The notes below the pieces were generated by a model. It was given only the letters and a program-made list of their open reading frames with translations. It made no database searches and had not been told where the DNA came from. A stretch of 64,000 bases of DNA from Antarctobacter heliothermus (GTDB lineage Bacteria > Pseudomonadota > Alphaproteobacteria > Rhodobacterales > Rhodobacteraceae), in NCBI RefSeq assembly GCF_002237555.1, contig NZ_CP022540.1, forward strand, positions 3,229,001 to 3,293,000, in the 5' to 3' direction. The translations under genes and the position numbers were made by a program. Below are positions 1 to 8,476 of this stretch, in pieces (the first letter of the stretch is position 1; every line of letters begins with the position of its first letter).

Positions 1-1407
1 CGCAAGCCAAGGCATGTCGGTAATCCCGACATAGAGCACGATACCTACCAGCACGATCCACACCGCCACCGATGTGCGCCCAGTGCGCAGGGCCAAGGCG
101 GTTCCGGCCACTATGAGCATTGTATAGACCGCCGTGTGCCACGGTTGCAGTGCAAAGCCCCAAGTGAAGGGGCTGACCGCTTTGTCGAGGCCAATTTTAA
201 GCGGCAGCATCGCAAAAAAGATCACGCTGTTCTTGATTGTCTCCAGCGCTGGTTTGAAGGTCAGGATAAAGCTTTGGATCGCAGTGTTCAGCGGGCTGGC
301 CAAATTCACGTGCCAGCCAGCGGGCCAGTTCTCCAAAACAGGCAGGACGGGACGCAGTACAATCACGGCGATTGTCGCAGCCGCCAGTGCTATCCAGAAA
401 CCGTGGCGCGCGGCGTAGCCGCGGTGCTCCATGCCGCGGCCCTCGGTTTCTGCAAGTCCGGCTGTAAGGCGGTCAAGAACCATTGCTAGCAACGCGATAA
501 CGATCCCCGCAACAAGGCTGGCACCAAACTCAGCCTTGCGCATGGTGGACAGCACCTCCCAGCCGATATCGGCTGTGCCGCCAATGATCGACGCGATGAT
601 GACCATCGACAGTGATGCCATTGTGGTTTGATTGACACCGATCAGGATCTGGCGAAGCGCTGCCGGAACACGTACTCGCCAGAACAGTTGGCCACGGGTT
701 GCGCCGGACATTTGGCCAGATTCTATGATTTCCGAAGGCACTTCGCGCAGGCCCAGAATGGTGTTGCGGACCATCGGCGGAAACGCAAACAATACCGAGG
801 CGACCAAGCCAACAACCGGCCCAAATCCGAACAAGAGCAGAATAGGAAGAAGGTAAGCAAAGGCCGGAACCGTTTGCGCGACATCCAGCAGCGGCATCAA
901 CCCCCGTTCAGCTCGTGGCGAGACGAAGCCCCAGACCCCCAAACCAAATCCGACAAGCACCGCAAGCGGTACGGAAATAAAGACCAAAGCCAGTGAATTC
1001 ATCGCAGGCGCCCAAAGCCCCACCATTAGAACATAGACAAAGCTAAGCGCGGTAAATGCCGCCAACCCCGGCCCGCGCACCTTGTAGGCGATACCGGCGA
1101 TCACGAGGACTGTCGCGCTCCATGGCAGCCATTGCAGCAGGTCCCGGATCCAGGTCATCGGGTAAGTAAAGAGCAACGTAATCGCACGAAAGAACGGCCG
1201 GAAGTTGTCCACGAACCAGTCCATGACAGCGTTGAACCATGCCGCGACCGGCAGTTGCAGCGCGCTGGGATAATCTTGCAGCCAATCGACAGCACCTTGC
1301 GCCAGCACGCACAGCAAGGCAAAGAGGATAACCAGTGGCCACCCCAGCCAGCGCCGCGCCATCGGCAACGCAGAAAGCGGCGCCGAGTGTGCATCAACTT
1401 GCGTCAT
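1..1407 (-). CDS. proW: Glycine betaine/proline ABC transporter permease (ProW-like), 3' end outside window
   Basis: Inner-membrane permease of a quaternary-amine importer. The frame stays open from the ATG at 1405-1407 to the left edge (469 residues seen). Many hydrophobic segments are visible, with a permease coupling-loop region (RVRVPAALRQILIGVNQ) in the first half. After about residue 330 a second set of membrane segments begins (WIALAAATIAVIVL onward), so the protein is probably the long form with two fused permease halves, known in alphaproteobacteria. The start overlaps the end of the ATPase gene by 14 bases, which supports translational coupling. The C-terminus cannot be judged. Family identity is clear; the exact substrate (glycine betaine, proline betaine or choline) is inferred from the operon. 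Confidence 0.88.
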   Translation of the reverse strand, partial: MTQVDAHSAPLSALPMARRWLGWPLVILFALLCVLAQGAVDWLQDYPSALQLPVAAWFNAVMDWFVDNFRPFFRAITLLFTYPMTWIRDLLQWLPWSATVLVIAGIAYKVRGPGLAAFTALSFVYVLMVGLWAPAMNSLALVFISVPLAVLVGFGLGVWGFVSPRAERGLMPLLDVAQTVPAFAYLLPILLLFGFGPVVGLVASVLFAFPPMVRNTILGLREVPSEIIESGQMSGATRGQLFWRVRVPAALRQILIGVNQTTMASLSMVIIASIIGGTADIGWEVLSTMRKAEFGASLVAGIVIALLAMVLDRLTAGLAETEGRGMEHRGYAARHGFWIALAAATIAVIVLRPVLPVLENWPAGWHVNLASPLNTAIQSFILTFKPALETIKNSVIFFAMLPLKIGLDKAVSPFTWGFALQPWHTAVYTMLIVAGTALALRTGRTSVAVWIVLVGIVLYVGITDMPWLA

Positions 1408-2482
1408 GGTCAGCCTCGCTACCCAATGCGGCAAGTGCCGTGATCAGTGACGCCGGAGTGATCTTGCCCAGAACGGCGCCTGACCCGTCACGGGCGGCCA
1501 GCCCATCGGGGTTCTTGGCCAGTTGTGCAATCAGATCCTCGGCCATCCCGTCGGCGGATACGGCTGGCAAGGCCGAGAGATCGCCCTGGGCTGGAACGGC
1601 GCAGGCGGCGGCCTGTAGCAACCTGATCCGCGGCACCTCGGAAGTGAACCGCGCGACGTAGTCGTCAGCGGGGTTCAATATCAATTCCGTGGGCGTGCCG
1701 ATTTGCACAACTTTGCCATCTCTCATGATTGCCATGCGGTCGGCAATACGCAGCGCTTCCAGGAAATCATGGGTGATAAAGACGATAGATTTGCGCAAGA
1801 CCCGCTGGATACGCAGGAACTCATCTTGCATTTGCCTGCGGATCAAAGGATCAAGCGCTGAAAACGGCTCGTCTAGGAACCAGACATCCGGCTCCACCAC
1901 AAGCGAGCGGGCAATACCGACACGCTGTTGCTGACCGCCCGACAACTGCCCGGGAAAGGCGCCTTCACGCCCTTCGAGCCCGACCAGTTCAATGACGCGC
2001 TCGGCCTTCTGTCGCCGTTCCGCCAGCGGGATACCCTGCAATTTCAAGGGAAAGACAATATTCTCGATCACCGACAAGTGTGGCATCAGGCCGAAATTTT
2101 GAAAGACCATGCCCATCTTGTGACGCCGCACGTCAATCAGGGCTCTGGGGGACATTGCCAGAAGGTCTTCGCCGTCCAGCATCACTTCGCCATGCGAGGC
2201 ATCCACAAGGCGCGACAGACAGCGCGCAACCGTGGACTTTCCCGACCCGGACAGCCCCATGATGACAAAGGTTTCTCCAACGTGCACATCAAAACCCACG
2301 TCAATCACCGCCGGAACGTGAGCCTCACGGCGCATCCGCTCGGCCAAACCCGGCACGTCGATCGCGTAGCCTGATGTGTCGAAATAATACTCCGGTCTTG
2401 GGCCGTAGACCTTCCAAAGGTTTCGACATGAAAGCTTTACTGCTGCTGCTGCTGTCGTCGAAGCAGGCGCTTGGTCTGTCAT
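1394..2482 (-). CDS. proV: Glycine betaine/proline ABC transporter ATP-binding protein (ProV-like)
   Basis: ATPase that powers the importer. Of 362 residues, Walker A GLSGSGKST lies at about 76-84, the signature LSGGQQQ at about 180-186 and Walker B VWFLDEPFSALD at about 200-211, followed by an ITHD switch histidine. The insert before Walker A (YYFDTSGYAIDV) is typical of the QAT/ProV subfamily. The C-terminal 90 residues (RLLQAAACAV to the end) look like a degenerate CBS-type regulatory region. The ATG at 2480-2482 is chosen over a longer frame because GGAGAG sits just upstream. It lies between the binding-protein gene and the permease gene on the minus strand. Confidence 0.93.
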   Translation of the reverse strand: MTDQAPASTTAAAAVKLSCRNLWKVYGPRPEYYFDTSGYAIDVPGLAERMRREAHVPAVIDVGFDVHVGETFVIMGLSGSGKSTVARCLSRLVDASHGEVMLDGEDLLAMSPRALIDVRRHKMGMVFQNFGLMPHLSVIENIVFPLKLQGIPLAERRQKAERVIELVGLEGREGAFPGQLSGGQQQRVGIARSLVVEPDVWFLDEPFSALDPLIRRQMQDEFLRIQRVLRKSIVFITHDFLEALRIADRMAIMRDGKVVQIGTPTELILNPADDYVARFTSEVPRIRLLQAAACAVPAQGDLSALPAVSADGMAEDLIAQLAKNPDGLAARDGSGAVLGKITPASLITALAALGSEADHDAS

Positions 2483-2539
2483 ATCGTCTCTCCGGTCAAT
2501 GCCTGCGCCCGACAACAAGGTCAGGCGCAGGCGAGACTG

Positions 2540-3478
2540 TTACTGGATCCACGTGGTCCATTTGTCTTCGTTCAGCGCAATCCACTCTGCGACGACCTCG
2601 TCGAGGGCGCGGCCGTTCTGGTCAATTTCGTTGATCATGGCGTTTTGCTCTGCATTGGTCAGTGCGAACTGGCTGACGAAAGCGGCAGCACCGGGCCACA
2701 CCTCTGCGAAATTTTGGGACGCGATCTTGTTGACGTGGGCCTGCGCAAAACCGCAGGCGGTGTCGCGTTGCTGATTTTCCTCCACGCATTCGCCATCGGC
2801 TGGATTCCATTCCACCCATTTCACATCGATTTCAGCAAAGACCCAATGAGGCTGCCAGAACATCATCAGGATCGGTTCTTCGGAGGCGAGCGCACTTTTC
2901 AACTCCGCGATCATCGTGCCTTCTGAGCCGCCGGCGACCGGATCGAAAGGCAACTCGATACCTTCGACGACAGACTTTGATCGGGTGCCCCAATCCGCCG
3001 GATAAGTGATGAGACGCCCATTCGGAAAGGTCTCTGCGGTGGCAAAGGCTTGCGCGCAATCAAAGAGCGCCTGATAGCTCGGCAGGCCTGGGCATTGCTC
3101 TTCCATGTATGCGGGGTAAATCCAACCCTCACGCGGCTCGAGCCCCAGTTCACCCATATCCACAATGGCGCCAGAGGCGAGGCCATCGGTATAAGCGTCG
3201 GTGATAGAATTATCCCAAACCTCGGGGTTCAGGTTGATTTCGTTCTGCGCCAGCGCAGTGAACTGCGGCAGACCGCCAGCTGTGACCAACTCGACGTTAT
3301 AGCCCATCTTCATTAGTAGTTCTGCGGCAATGGTCGCAGACAAATGCTGGCCAGTCCATTCATTGATCGCGATCTTGATAGGCTGATCTGTTTCGACTTC
3401 GGCCAATGCGACCGAAGCCCCGATAGTGGCGGCACCCATGGCAATTGCCGCGGTGACATTCATTAGTTTGCGTTGCAT
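2540..3478 (-). CDS. proX: Periplasmic glycine betaine/proline-binding protein (ProX/OpuAC family)
   Basis: Substrate-binding subunit of the importer, 312 residues, periplasmic. The N-terminus (MQRKLMNVTAAIAMGA to about residue 27, ending ALA) is a signal peptide. Body features fit OpuAC-type proteins: IKIAINEWTGQH near the mature start, several tryptophans (WVFAEIDVKWVEW, NEDKWTTWIQ) of the sort that form aromatic boxes around quaternary ammonium groups, and four cysteines in the C-terminal half. The ATG at 3476-3478 is preceded by AGGAGAG. It directly follows the GMC oxidoreductase stop (one base between) and precedes the ATPase gene, so uptake and oxidation are probably co-transcribed. Confidence 0.92.
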   Translation of the reverse strand: MQRKLMNVTAAIAMGAATIGASVALAEVETDQPIKIAINEWTGQHLSATIAAELLMKMGYNVELVTAGGLPQFTALAQNEINLNPEVWDNSITDAYTDGLASGAIVDMGELGLEPREGWIYPAYMEEQCPGLPSYQALFDCAQAFATAETFPNGRLITYPADWGTRSKSVVEGIELPFDPVAGGSEGTMIAELKSALASEEPILMMFWQPHWVFAEIDVKWVEWNPADGECVEENQQRDTACGFAQAHVNKIASQNFAEVWPGAAAFVSQFALTNAEQNAMINEIDQNGRALDEVVAEWIALNEDKWTTWIQ

Positions 3479-3479
3479 C

Positions 3480-5267
3480 TCACTCTCCTGTCGGTTGGTT
3501 GTTTTTTGGTGTTTTTGTGTTTTCCAGCAAGGCTGCGCGCAGCGTGTCGCGGTCCTGTGCGTAGTCGCGGGTGATCTGGGGTGACCGCTGGCATGTTGCC
3601 CAGTTTGGGTCCGCAAGTAGCGGCGCGTCTTCGGCAGAAGGAAGGCTTAACCCGCGGACCAGATCGGCGGCCCGCTCAGCCATGACCAGCGTCGGCGCGT
3701 TCAAGTCACCGGCGGTGGCCTGCGGCAACACCGAGCTGTCGACCACGCGCAGCCCCTCGATGCCCTTGAGCTTCATCGTTAAAGGGTCGACCACGGCGGC
3801 GTCATCGGTGCCCATCCGGCAGGTGCCGCAGGGGTGATAAGCGCTTTCAACCTTGTCTTTCAGGAATTGGTCAATACAGGCGTCGTCTTGGCAGTCGGCA
3901 CCGGGGGCGAGCTCCTGTCCGCGATAGGGCGCGAACGCCTCTTGCGCGAAGATTTCGCGTGTGAGGCGAATACAGGCCCGCATTTCCTGCCAGTCGTCGG
4001 GGTGGGTCATGTAGTTGAAACGCACGCGAGGAAGGTCGCGGGCATCCGCGCTGCGCAGCTTCACCCAACCACGGCTCTTGGAGCGTTTGGTGCCGACATG
4101 GACCTGAAATCCATGGCCGCTGACCATCGATTTGCCATCATAGGAAACGGCAAGCGGCAGGAAGTGATATTGAATGTCGGGATAGACGATGCCGGCCCGG
4201 CTACGGATATGACCGCCACTTTCAAAGTGGTTGGTTGCGCCAAGCCCATCGCGCATCAGCATCCATCGCGCACCGAGCAAAGCCTTGCGAAGCGGGGACA
4301 TGTGCGAAAAGAGCGTCACTGGCTGGCGGCACTCCATCTGAAGATAAATCTCCAAATGATCCATCAGATTGCCGCCGACTTGATCACGGTCGGCAATCAC
4401 CGCTATTCCGTTTTCTTTCAACTCTTCGGCAGGTCCGATCCCCGACCGTTTGAGAATGGTCGGGGACATGATCGAACCGGCACTCAGGATCACGTCGCGT
4501 CCAGCCTGTGCGCGCATCGTCCGTCCGTTGCGCGTAAACAGAACGCCAGTGACCCGCCGGCCTTCGAGTATCAGCCGATCAACCTGCGCGTTCTGGATCA
4601 CCCTGACATTCTTCCGCCGCATCGCAGGCCGCAAATAGCCGACAGCGGCGCTGGCGCGTTCGCCGCGGCCGACGGACATTTCCATCGGGCCAAAGCCTTC
4701 GTGTTGGAGGTCATTCATGTTGTCGCTGACCGCATAACCCGCTTGCTGCCCTGCCGCGACAAAGGCTTGGTAAAGGGGGTTGGACTGGCAGCCGCGACTC
4801 ACCGAGATTGGCCCATCCGTGCCGCGCCTGTCGCCACCGTCGGGCACGTTCTCCAAACGCTTGAAATAGGGCAACACATTGGCCCAATGCCACCCTTCGG
4901 CCCCCAAGGCGGACCAAAGTTCGTAGTCTATCGGATTACCGCGAACCCAGCACATGCCATTGATCGACGAAGAGCCGCCCAAGCCCTTGCCGCGTGGCAG
5001 GTTCATAACCCGTCCGCCCAAACCCGGTTCGGGTTCGGTGGACATGCCCCAATTGAAGCGGCGGGTATTCATCGGGATCGAGAATGCCGTCGGCATCTGC
5101 ACAAAAATCGACCGGTCCGAACCGCCGGCCTCCAGCACCAGGATTCGTGCGGCGGCGTCTTCTCCCAATCGCGCGGCCATGACACAGCCTGCCGATCCCG
5201 CTCCGATCACCACATAATCATAGGTGCCCAGGTCTTCGTCCGTATTGCGGGAAGCCGCCATGCCCAT
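3480..5267 (-). CDS. GMC-family FAD oxidoreductase, choline dehydrogenase-like
   Basis: Flavin-dependent alcohol oxidoreductase of 595 residues, probably oxidising choline or a related alcohol. The FAD-binding motif VIGAGSAGCVMAARL is near residue 20-34, the GMC signature GLGGSSSINGMCWVRG near 95-110, and the C-terminal HPCGTCRMG followed by VVDSSVLPQ and NAPTLVMAERAAD contains the conserved catalytic region. A tail of about 60 residues after the usual end has no evident domain. The start could be 5267 or 5261 (MGMAAS). It is downstream of a cupin gene and one base from the binding-protein gene, which favours a quaternary-amine alcohol as substrate; that substrate is inference. Confidence 0.85.
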   Translation of the reverse strand: MGMAASRNTDEDLGTYDYVVIGAGSAGCVMAARLGEDAAARILVLEAGGSDRSIFVQMPTAFSIPMNTRRFNWGMSTEPEPGLGGRVMNLPRGKGLGGSSSINGMCWVRGNPIDYELWSALGAEGWHWANVLPYFKRLENVPDGGDRRGTDGPISVSRGCQSNPLYQAFVAAGQQAGYAVSDNMNDLQHEGFGPMEMSVGRGERASAAVGYLRPAMRRKNVRVIQNAQVDRLILEGRRVTGVLFTRNGRTMRAQAGRDVILSAGSIMSPTILKRSGIGPAEELKENGIAVIADRDQVGGNLMDHLEIYLQMECRQPVTLFSHMSPLRKALLGARWMLMRDGLGATNHFESGGHIRSRAGIVYPDIQYHFLPLAVSYDGKSMVSGHGFQVHVGTKRSKSRGWVKLRSADARDLPRVRFNYMTHPDDWQEMRACIRLTREIFAQEAFAPYRGQELAPGADCQDDACIDQFLKDKVESAYHPCGTCRMGTDDAAVVDPLTMKLKGIEGLRVVDSSVLPQATAGDLNAPTLVMAERAADLVRGLSLPSAEDAPLLADPNWATCQRSPQITRDYAQDRDTLRAALLENTKTPKNNQPTGE

Positions 5268-5277
5268 TGCCCGCCGT

Positions 5278-5637
5278 TCAATCGATCATCACGTAGTATT
5301 TCAGCATCGGCTCGGTCTGCTTCCAGTAGCCCCGAAATCCTTTGGGCACCAGAAAGGCATCGCCCTTGCGATAAGTCTCGGAAAACTCGTCGTTCTCGAG
5401 CGTGACAGAGCCTTCGAGCACGTACATGAATTCGTCGCAGGGGTAGTCTTCGTAGAAATCGGTGTAGGGTTCGGCCCGCCAGATCCCAGCACGCACTTCT
5501 GGCGCGCCGCGACTGAAGTAAATGTGGTCATGCCCCATCGCGTTCCCTTCGATGAGTTTCGCAGTCTCCAACGGGATGTCAGCCTCCGCCGCCCAGCCAC
5601 GGGGTCCGTTGGCCGAGAACTTTACAGGGGTGGTCAT
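5278..5637 (-). CDS. Cupin_3 (DUF861-type) small protein
   Basis: Single-domain cupin of 119 residues. Cupin motifs are visible around CDEFMYVLEGSVTLEND and KGDAFLVPKGFRGYWK, the pattern of the EutQ/ureidoglycine-type cupin_3 family. The metal ligands are partly replaced (CDEF instead of a full HxH), as is common in this subfamily. The ATG at 5635-5637 is preferred over the ATG nine bases earlier because GGAG lies nine bases before it. It is the first gene of the betaine operon and is divergent from the LysR gene. A catalytic or sensory role in quaternary-amine metabolism is inferred from position only. Confidence 0.8.
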   Translation of the reverse strand: MTTPVKFSANGPRGWAAEADIPLETAKLIEGNAMGHDHIYFSRGAPEVRAGIWRAEPYTDFYEDYPCDEFMYVLEGSVTLENDEFSETYRKGDAFLVPKGFRGYWKQTEPMLKYYVMID

Positions 5638-5734
5638 TGCAGGCATCTCCGTACTTTTGTTTCGGCGTAACTGATCATGCGGGCCACGGTAGGCAAAAGA
5701 GCTTGGCTGCCAAAGCGAACAATAGTAGGTCTTG

Positions 5735-5749
5735 GTAACCTCAAGTTAC
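5735..5749. promoter_or_regulatory. Candidate LysR operator (GTAAC-N5-GTTAC)
   Basis: A perfect 5-bp inverted repeat, GTAAC ctcaa GTTAC, lies between the cupin start (5637) and the likely LysR start (5761). LysR proteins commonly bind T-N11-A dyads in such divergent gaps. Binding is inferred. Confidence 0.4.
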
Positions 5750-5760
5750 GTGAGACGCGA

Positions 5761-6708
5761 GTGACCCTGCCTTTGACGGCCCTGCGTGCCTTTGATCTTG
5801 TTGCCCGTCATGGCAGCTTTACGCGTGCAGCAGCCGAACTAAACGTTACCCGTCCAGCGGTGAGCAAGCAGATCCGACTGCTGGAGGCGTCATTGGGCTG
5901 CCAGCTTGTCATCCGCGGTCGTTCGAATGAGTTGTTGACTGAAACCGGGCGCAACCTTGCCGCTGGTTTGCAGCAAGGGTTCGATTTGATAGGCACCTCG
6001 TATCAATTTGCAGGCGAGTTCGGGGGCGACGACAAAAGTCTACGTATCCTTGTGGACCGCGACTTTGCGTCATCCTGGCTGGCCAAGCGCATCGGAGGGT
6101 TCCTGATCGAGAACCCTGGCGCGACACTCGAGATCATTGCGGAGCGCAACGGTAACCTGAGATTGGAAGAGAACTTCAGCTTCCGCATCTTTTATGGTCC
6201 CGAGGGCAGTTTCGCATCGGACCAGCTTGACGAAACGGCGCTGTGCGACTGGATCGATCTCCCGCTTTGCACGCCTGACTATGCTGCAGCGAATATGGTT
6301 GGTGGCAAATTGGACCATCGGGTACGTTTCCTGATCGACCGCAATTACGACCCGCGCGAGGATTGGTTTCTCCATAGTGGCGTCACCGATCCCGACCAAG
6401 AAACCCAAGTCTCAAAGTTCGACGACACCTCCATGTGCCTGTCGGCGGCGCTCTCCGGGTCTGGCATCACCATTGGCGACAGCTTCATGGCGCTTGACGC
6501 AATCCGGTCAGGGCGGCTCATTGCGCCGTTCAAAATCGGCCTGCAGAGTGCCGAACGCTATGCAATATGCCGCGCGATGCGCCAGCCGCCGACACGGGTC
6601 GAAAAGGAATTCCGCAAGTGGCTGCTGCGCGAGATCGAAAGTTATCAACTTCGTGTCACTGAAATCATGGAAGAGAAAAGCGTGACGATCTTACCGCGCC
6701 TGAAATGA
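5761..6708 (+). CDS. LysR-family transcriptional regulator (GcvA-like)
   Basis: DNA-binding regulator of 315 residues. The N-terminal winged helix-turn-helix is clear (FDLVARHGSFTRAAAEL through VSKQIRLLEASLG), followed by a substrate-binding-type effector domain beginning near SLRILVDRDFASSWLAKRI. The frame extends upstream to an ATG at 5677, but the GTG at 5761 gives the usual N-terminus (LPLTALRAFDLVAR) and leaves room for a dyad at 5735-5749. It is divergent from the cupin-GMC-ProXVW operon and is therefore its probable regulator. The C-terminus (EEKSVTILPRLK) is slightly longer than usual. Confidence 0.85.
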   Translation: MTLPLTALRAFDLVARHGSFTRAAAELNVTRPAVSKQIRLLEASLGCQLVIRGRSNELLTETGRNLAAGLQQGFDLIGTSYQFAGEFGGDDKSLRILVDRDFASSWLAKRIGGFLIENPGATLEIIAERNGNLRLEENFSFRIFYGPEGSFASDQLDETALCDWIDLPLCTPDYAAANMVGGKLDHRVRFLIDRNYDPREDWFLHSGVTDPDQETQVSKFDDTSMCLSAALSGSGITIGDSFMALDAIRSGRLIAPFKIGLQSAERYAICRAMRQPPTRVEKEFRKWLLREIESYQLRVTEIMEEKSVTILPRLK

Positions 6709-6782
6709 CAACCAGATGACTGCTTTCAAAGGGCCTGCTACTGCCTAAGCATCCGCAGTGAATGACTGCCTCCCGCCGATGC

Positions 6783-8398
6783 TGTTGAAAAAGTCTTTGT
6801 TGCAGTGCGGCAAGTCCTTTGATTCACTGGATTATGAGGGGATTGGAGGATTTCGTCATGATGGGCATCCAAACGGCACCGGCACAGTTGTTCTATGTCT
6901 TCGATCTGGAGCGTCATGTTCCTTCCGGTCATATGCTTCGCGAGATCGACCGGTTCCTCGACGTGGATGGCATGCGGGAAGTCGTGCGCCCGTTCTACAG
7001 CCACATGGGGCGTCCCTCGATCGATCCTGAGCTGATCATCCGGATGCTGGTCATCGGTTATGTCATGGGAATCCGTTCAGAGCGGCGCCTTTGCGATGAG
7101 GTCCATCTGAACCTTGCATACCGCTGGTTTTGCCGTTTGGGTCTGGAAGGGAAGGTGCCGGATCATTCGACCTTTTCCCGGTATCGTCATGGCAAGTTCC
7201 GTGACAGTGATCTGCTCCGGAAGGTATTCGAGGCAACTGTCGAACGCTGCCTGAGAGAGGATCTGGTCGCGGGTGAAGGATTGGCCGTCGACGCAAGCCT
7301 GATCCCGGCTGACGCCAATAAGGTCCGGTCTATTGCGGCCGAAGACTGGAGCCCGGAGGTCGCGCGCGAGGCCGGAAACCGGGCGGCACGCGAATATCTG
7401 GAAACACTCGACGATGCCGCCTTCGGAGCCGCATCACCGGTCCAGCCGAAGTCGTGACCAGGTCCGATCCGGCTGCGCAATGGACCCGCGCCTAGGAAAG
7501 CCGCCCGTATTTTGCCTATGCGACCAACTACCTGATCGACACCAAGAGCTCGGTCATCATGGATGTTGAGGCGACACGGGCAATCCGGCAGGCTGAGGTT
7601 GGGGCGTCGCGCACGATGCTCGACAGAACCGAGAAACGGTTCGGGATCAGACCGGATTGGCTGACTGCCCCTCTCGTGACATCGCTGCGCGATGCACTGC
7701 CGGGCAGTGGACACCGCCTACGGCAATGCCGAGAACCTTGGATGGCTGGTCGAGAAGCGCAGCATCATCCCCTTCATCCCTGTCATCGACAAATCAGAGC
7801 GGACCGATGGCACCTGGTCCAGGTCCGACTTCGAATGGGACGAGGCGAATGATCAATACATCTGCCCCGAGGGTCACGCCCTCAAGCAATATCGCCGGAA
7901 CTACTCCGATCCGAACCGGGGGCAGGACACCGGAGGGCGGAAGAAATATCGTGCCTTGAAGGCGACATGCCAAGCCTGTCCATCCAAAGAAATCTGCTGC
8001 CCGAAAGCGGAGGCCCGATACGTCACCCGAGAACCCCACGAGGAAGCACGCGAGTTCGCCCGCGAATGCCGCAAGACCAAGGCCTACAAGGTATCCCGAG
8101 ACAAGCGGAAGAAAGTAGAGATGCTCTTCGCCCATCTGAAGCGCATCCTCGGCCTAAACCGGCTACGCCTGCGCGGCCCCAATGGCGCCAAGGACGAATT
8201 CCTGCTCGCCGCCATCGCCCAGAACCTCCGAAAACTCGCGAAGCTGCGGCAGCAGTGCGCCAACTCGGAGGCCGCGGCATGATCTAAGCGGCCAGATAAA
8301 CGCCAAAAGGCGGCGCGACGGGCGATTGCCCGAACCAAACGGTGACACTCGAGGATGAGGGCAGCCCAAAACACGTTCTCAGGCCGACTTTTTCAACA
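6783..8398 (+). mobile_element. Degenerate IS1182-like insertion sequence
   Basis: About 1.6 kb bounded by 13-bp perfect inverted repeats, TGTTGAAAAAGTC at 6783-6795 and its complement at 8386-8398, around a transposase with IS1182-family features. No flanking target duplication is visible. The transposase frame is broken in several places, so the copy is probably immobile unless served in trans. Confidence 0.82.
6858..8282 (+). pseudogene. IS1182-family transposase, disrupted
   Basis: The N-terminal part (to 7457) has the family DUF772-type region with MGRPSIDPELIIRMLVIGY and VPDHSTFSRYRHG. The middle part continues in another frame (FAYATNYLIDTKSSVIMDV from about 7510) and the C-terminal part returns to the first frame from about 7710 (DTAYGNAENLGWLVEKR through FAHLKRILGLNRL). 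Three lesions separate the pieces: a frameshift near 7450, an in-frame TAG at 7493-7495, and about 40 extra bases at 7670-7709 between LTA and DTAYG. The ATG at 6858 is preceded by GGAGG. It is inactive as a single protein. A cysteine-rich segment typical of the family (CPEGHAL, CQACPSKEICC) is intact. Confidence 0.85.
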
Positions 8399-8476
8399 AA
8401 ATCTGCCCACTAAGCTTTGTGAAGCACTGGCTATACTAGGGGGCGTAGCCGATTGCCGGCATCGACAGACGCCGCC

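Noticed and set aside
3834..5405. 523-codon plus-strand frame antisense to the GMC gene
   Set aside because: High-GC shadow frame of a clear GMC gene; no domain, no ribosome-binding site.
8399..8476. Second attachment site next to the IS
   Set aside because: No repeat of the tRNA-Ser 3' end is found here.
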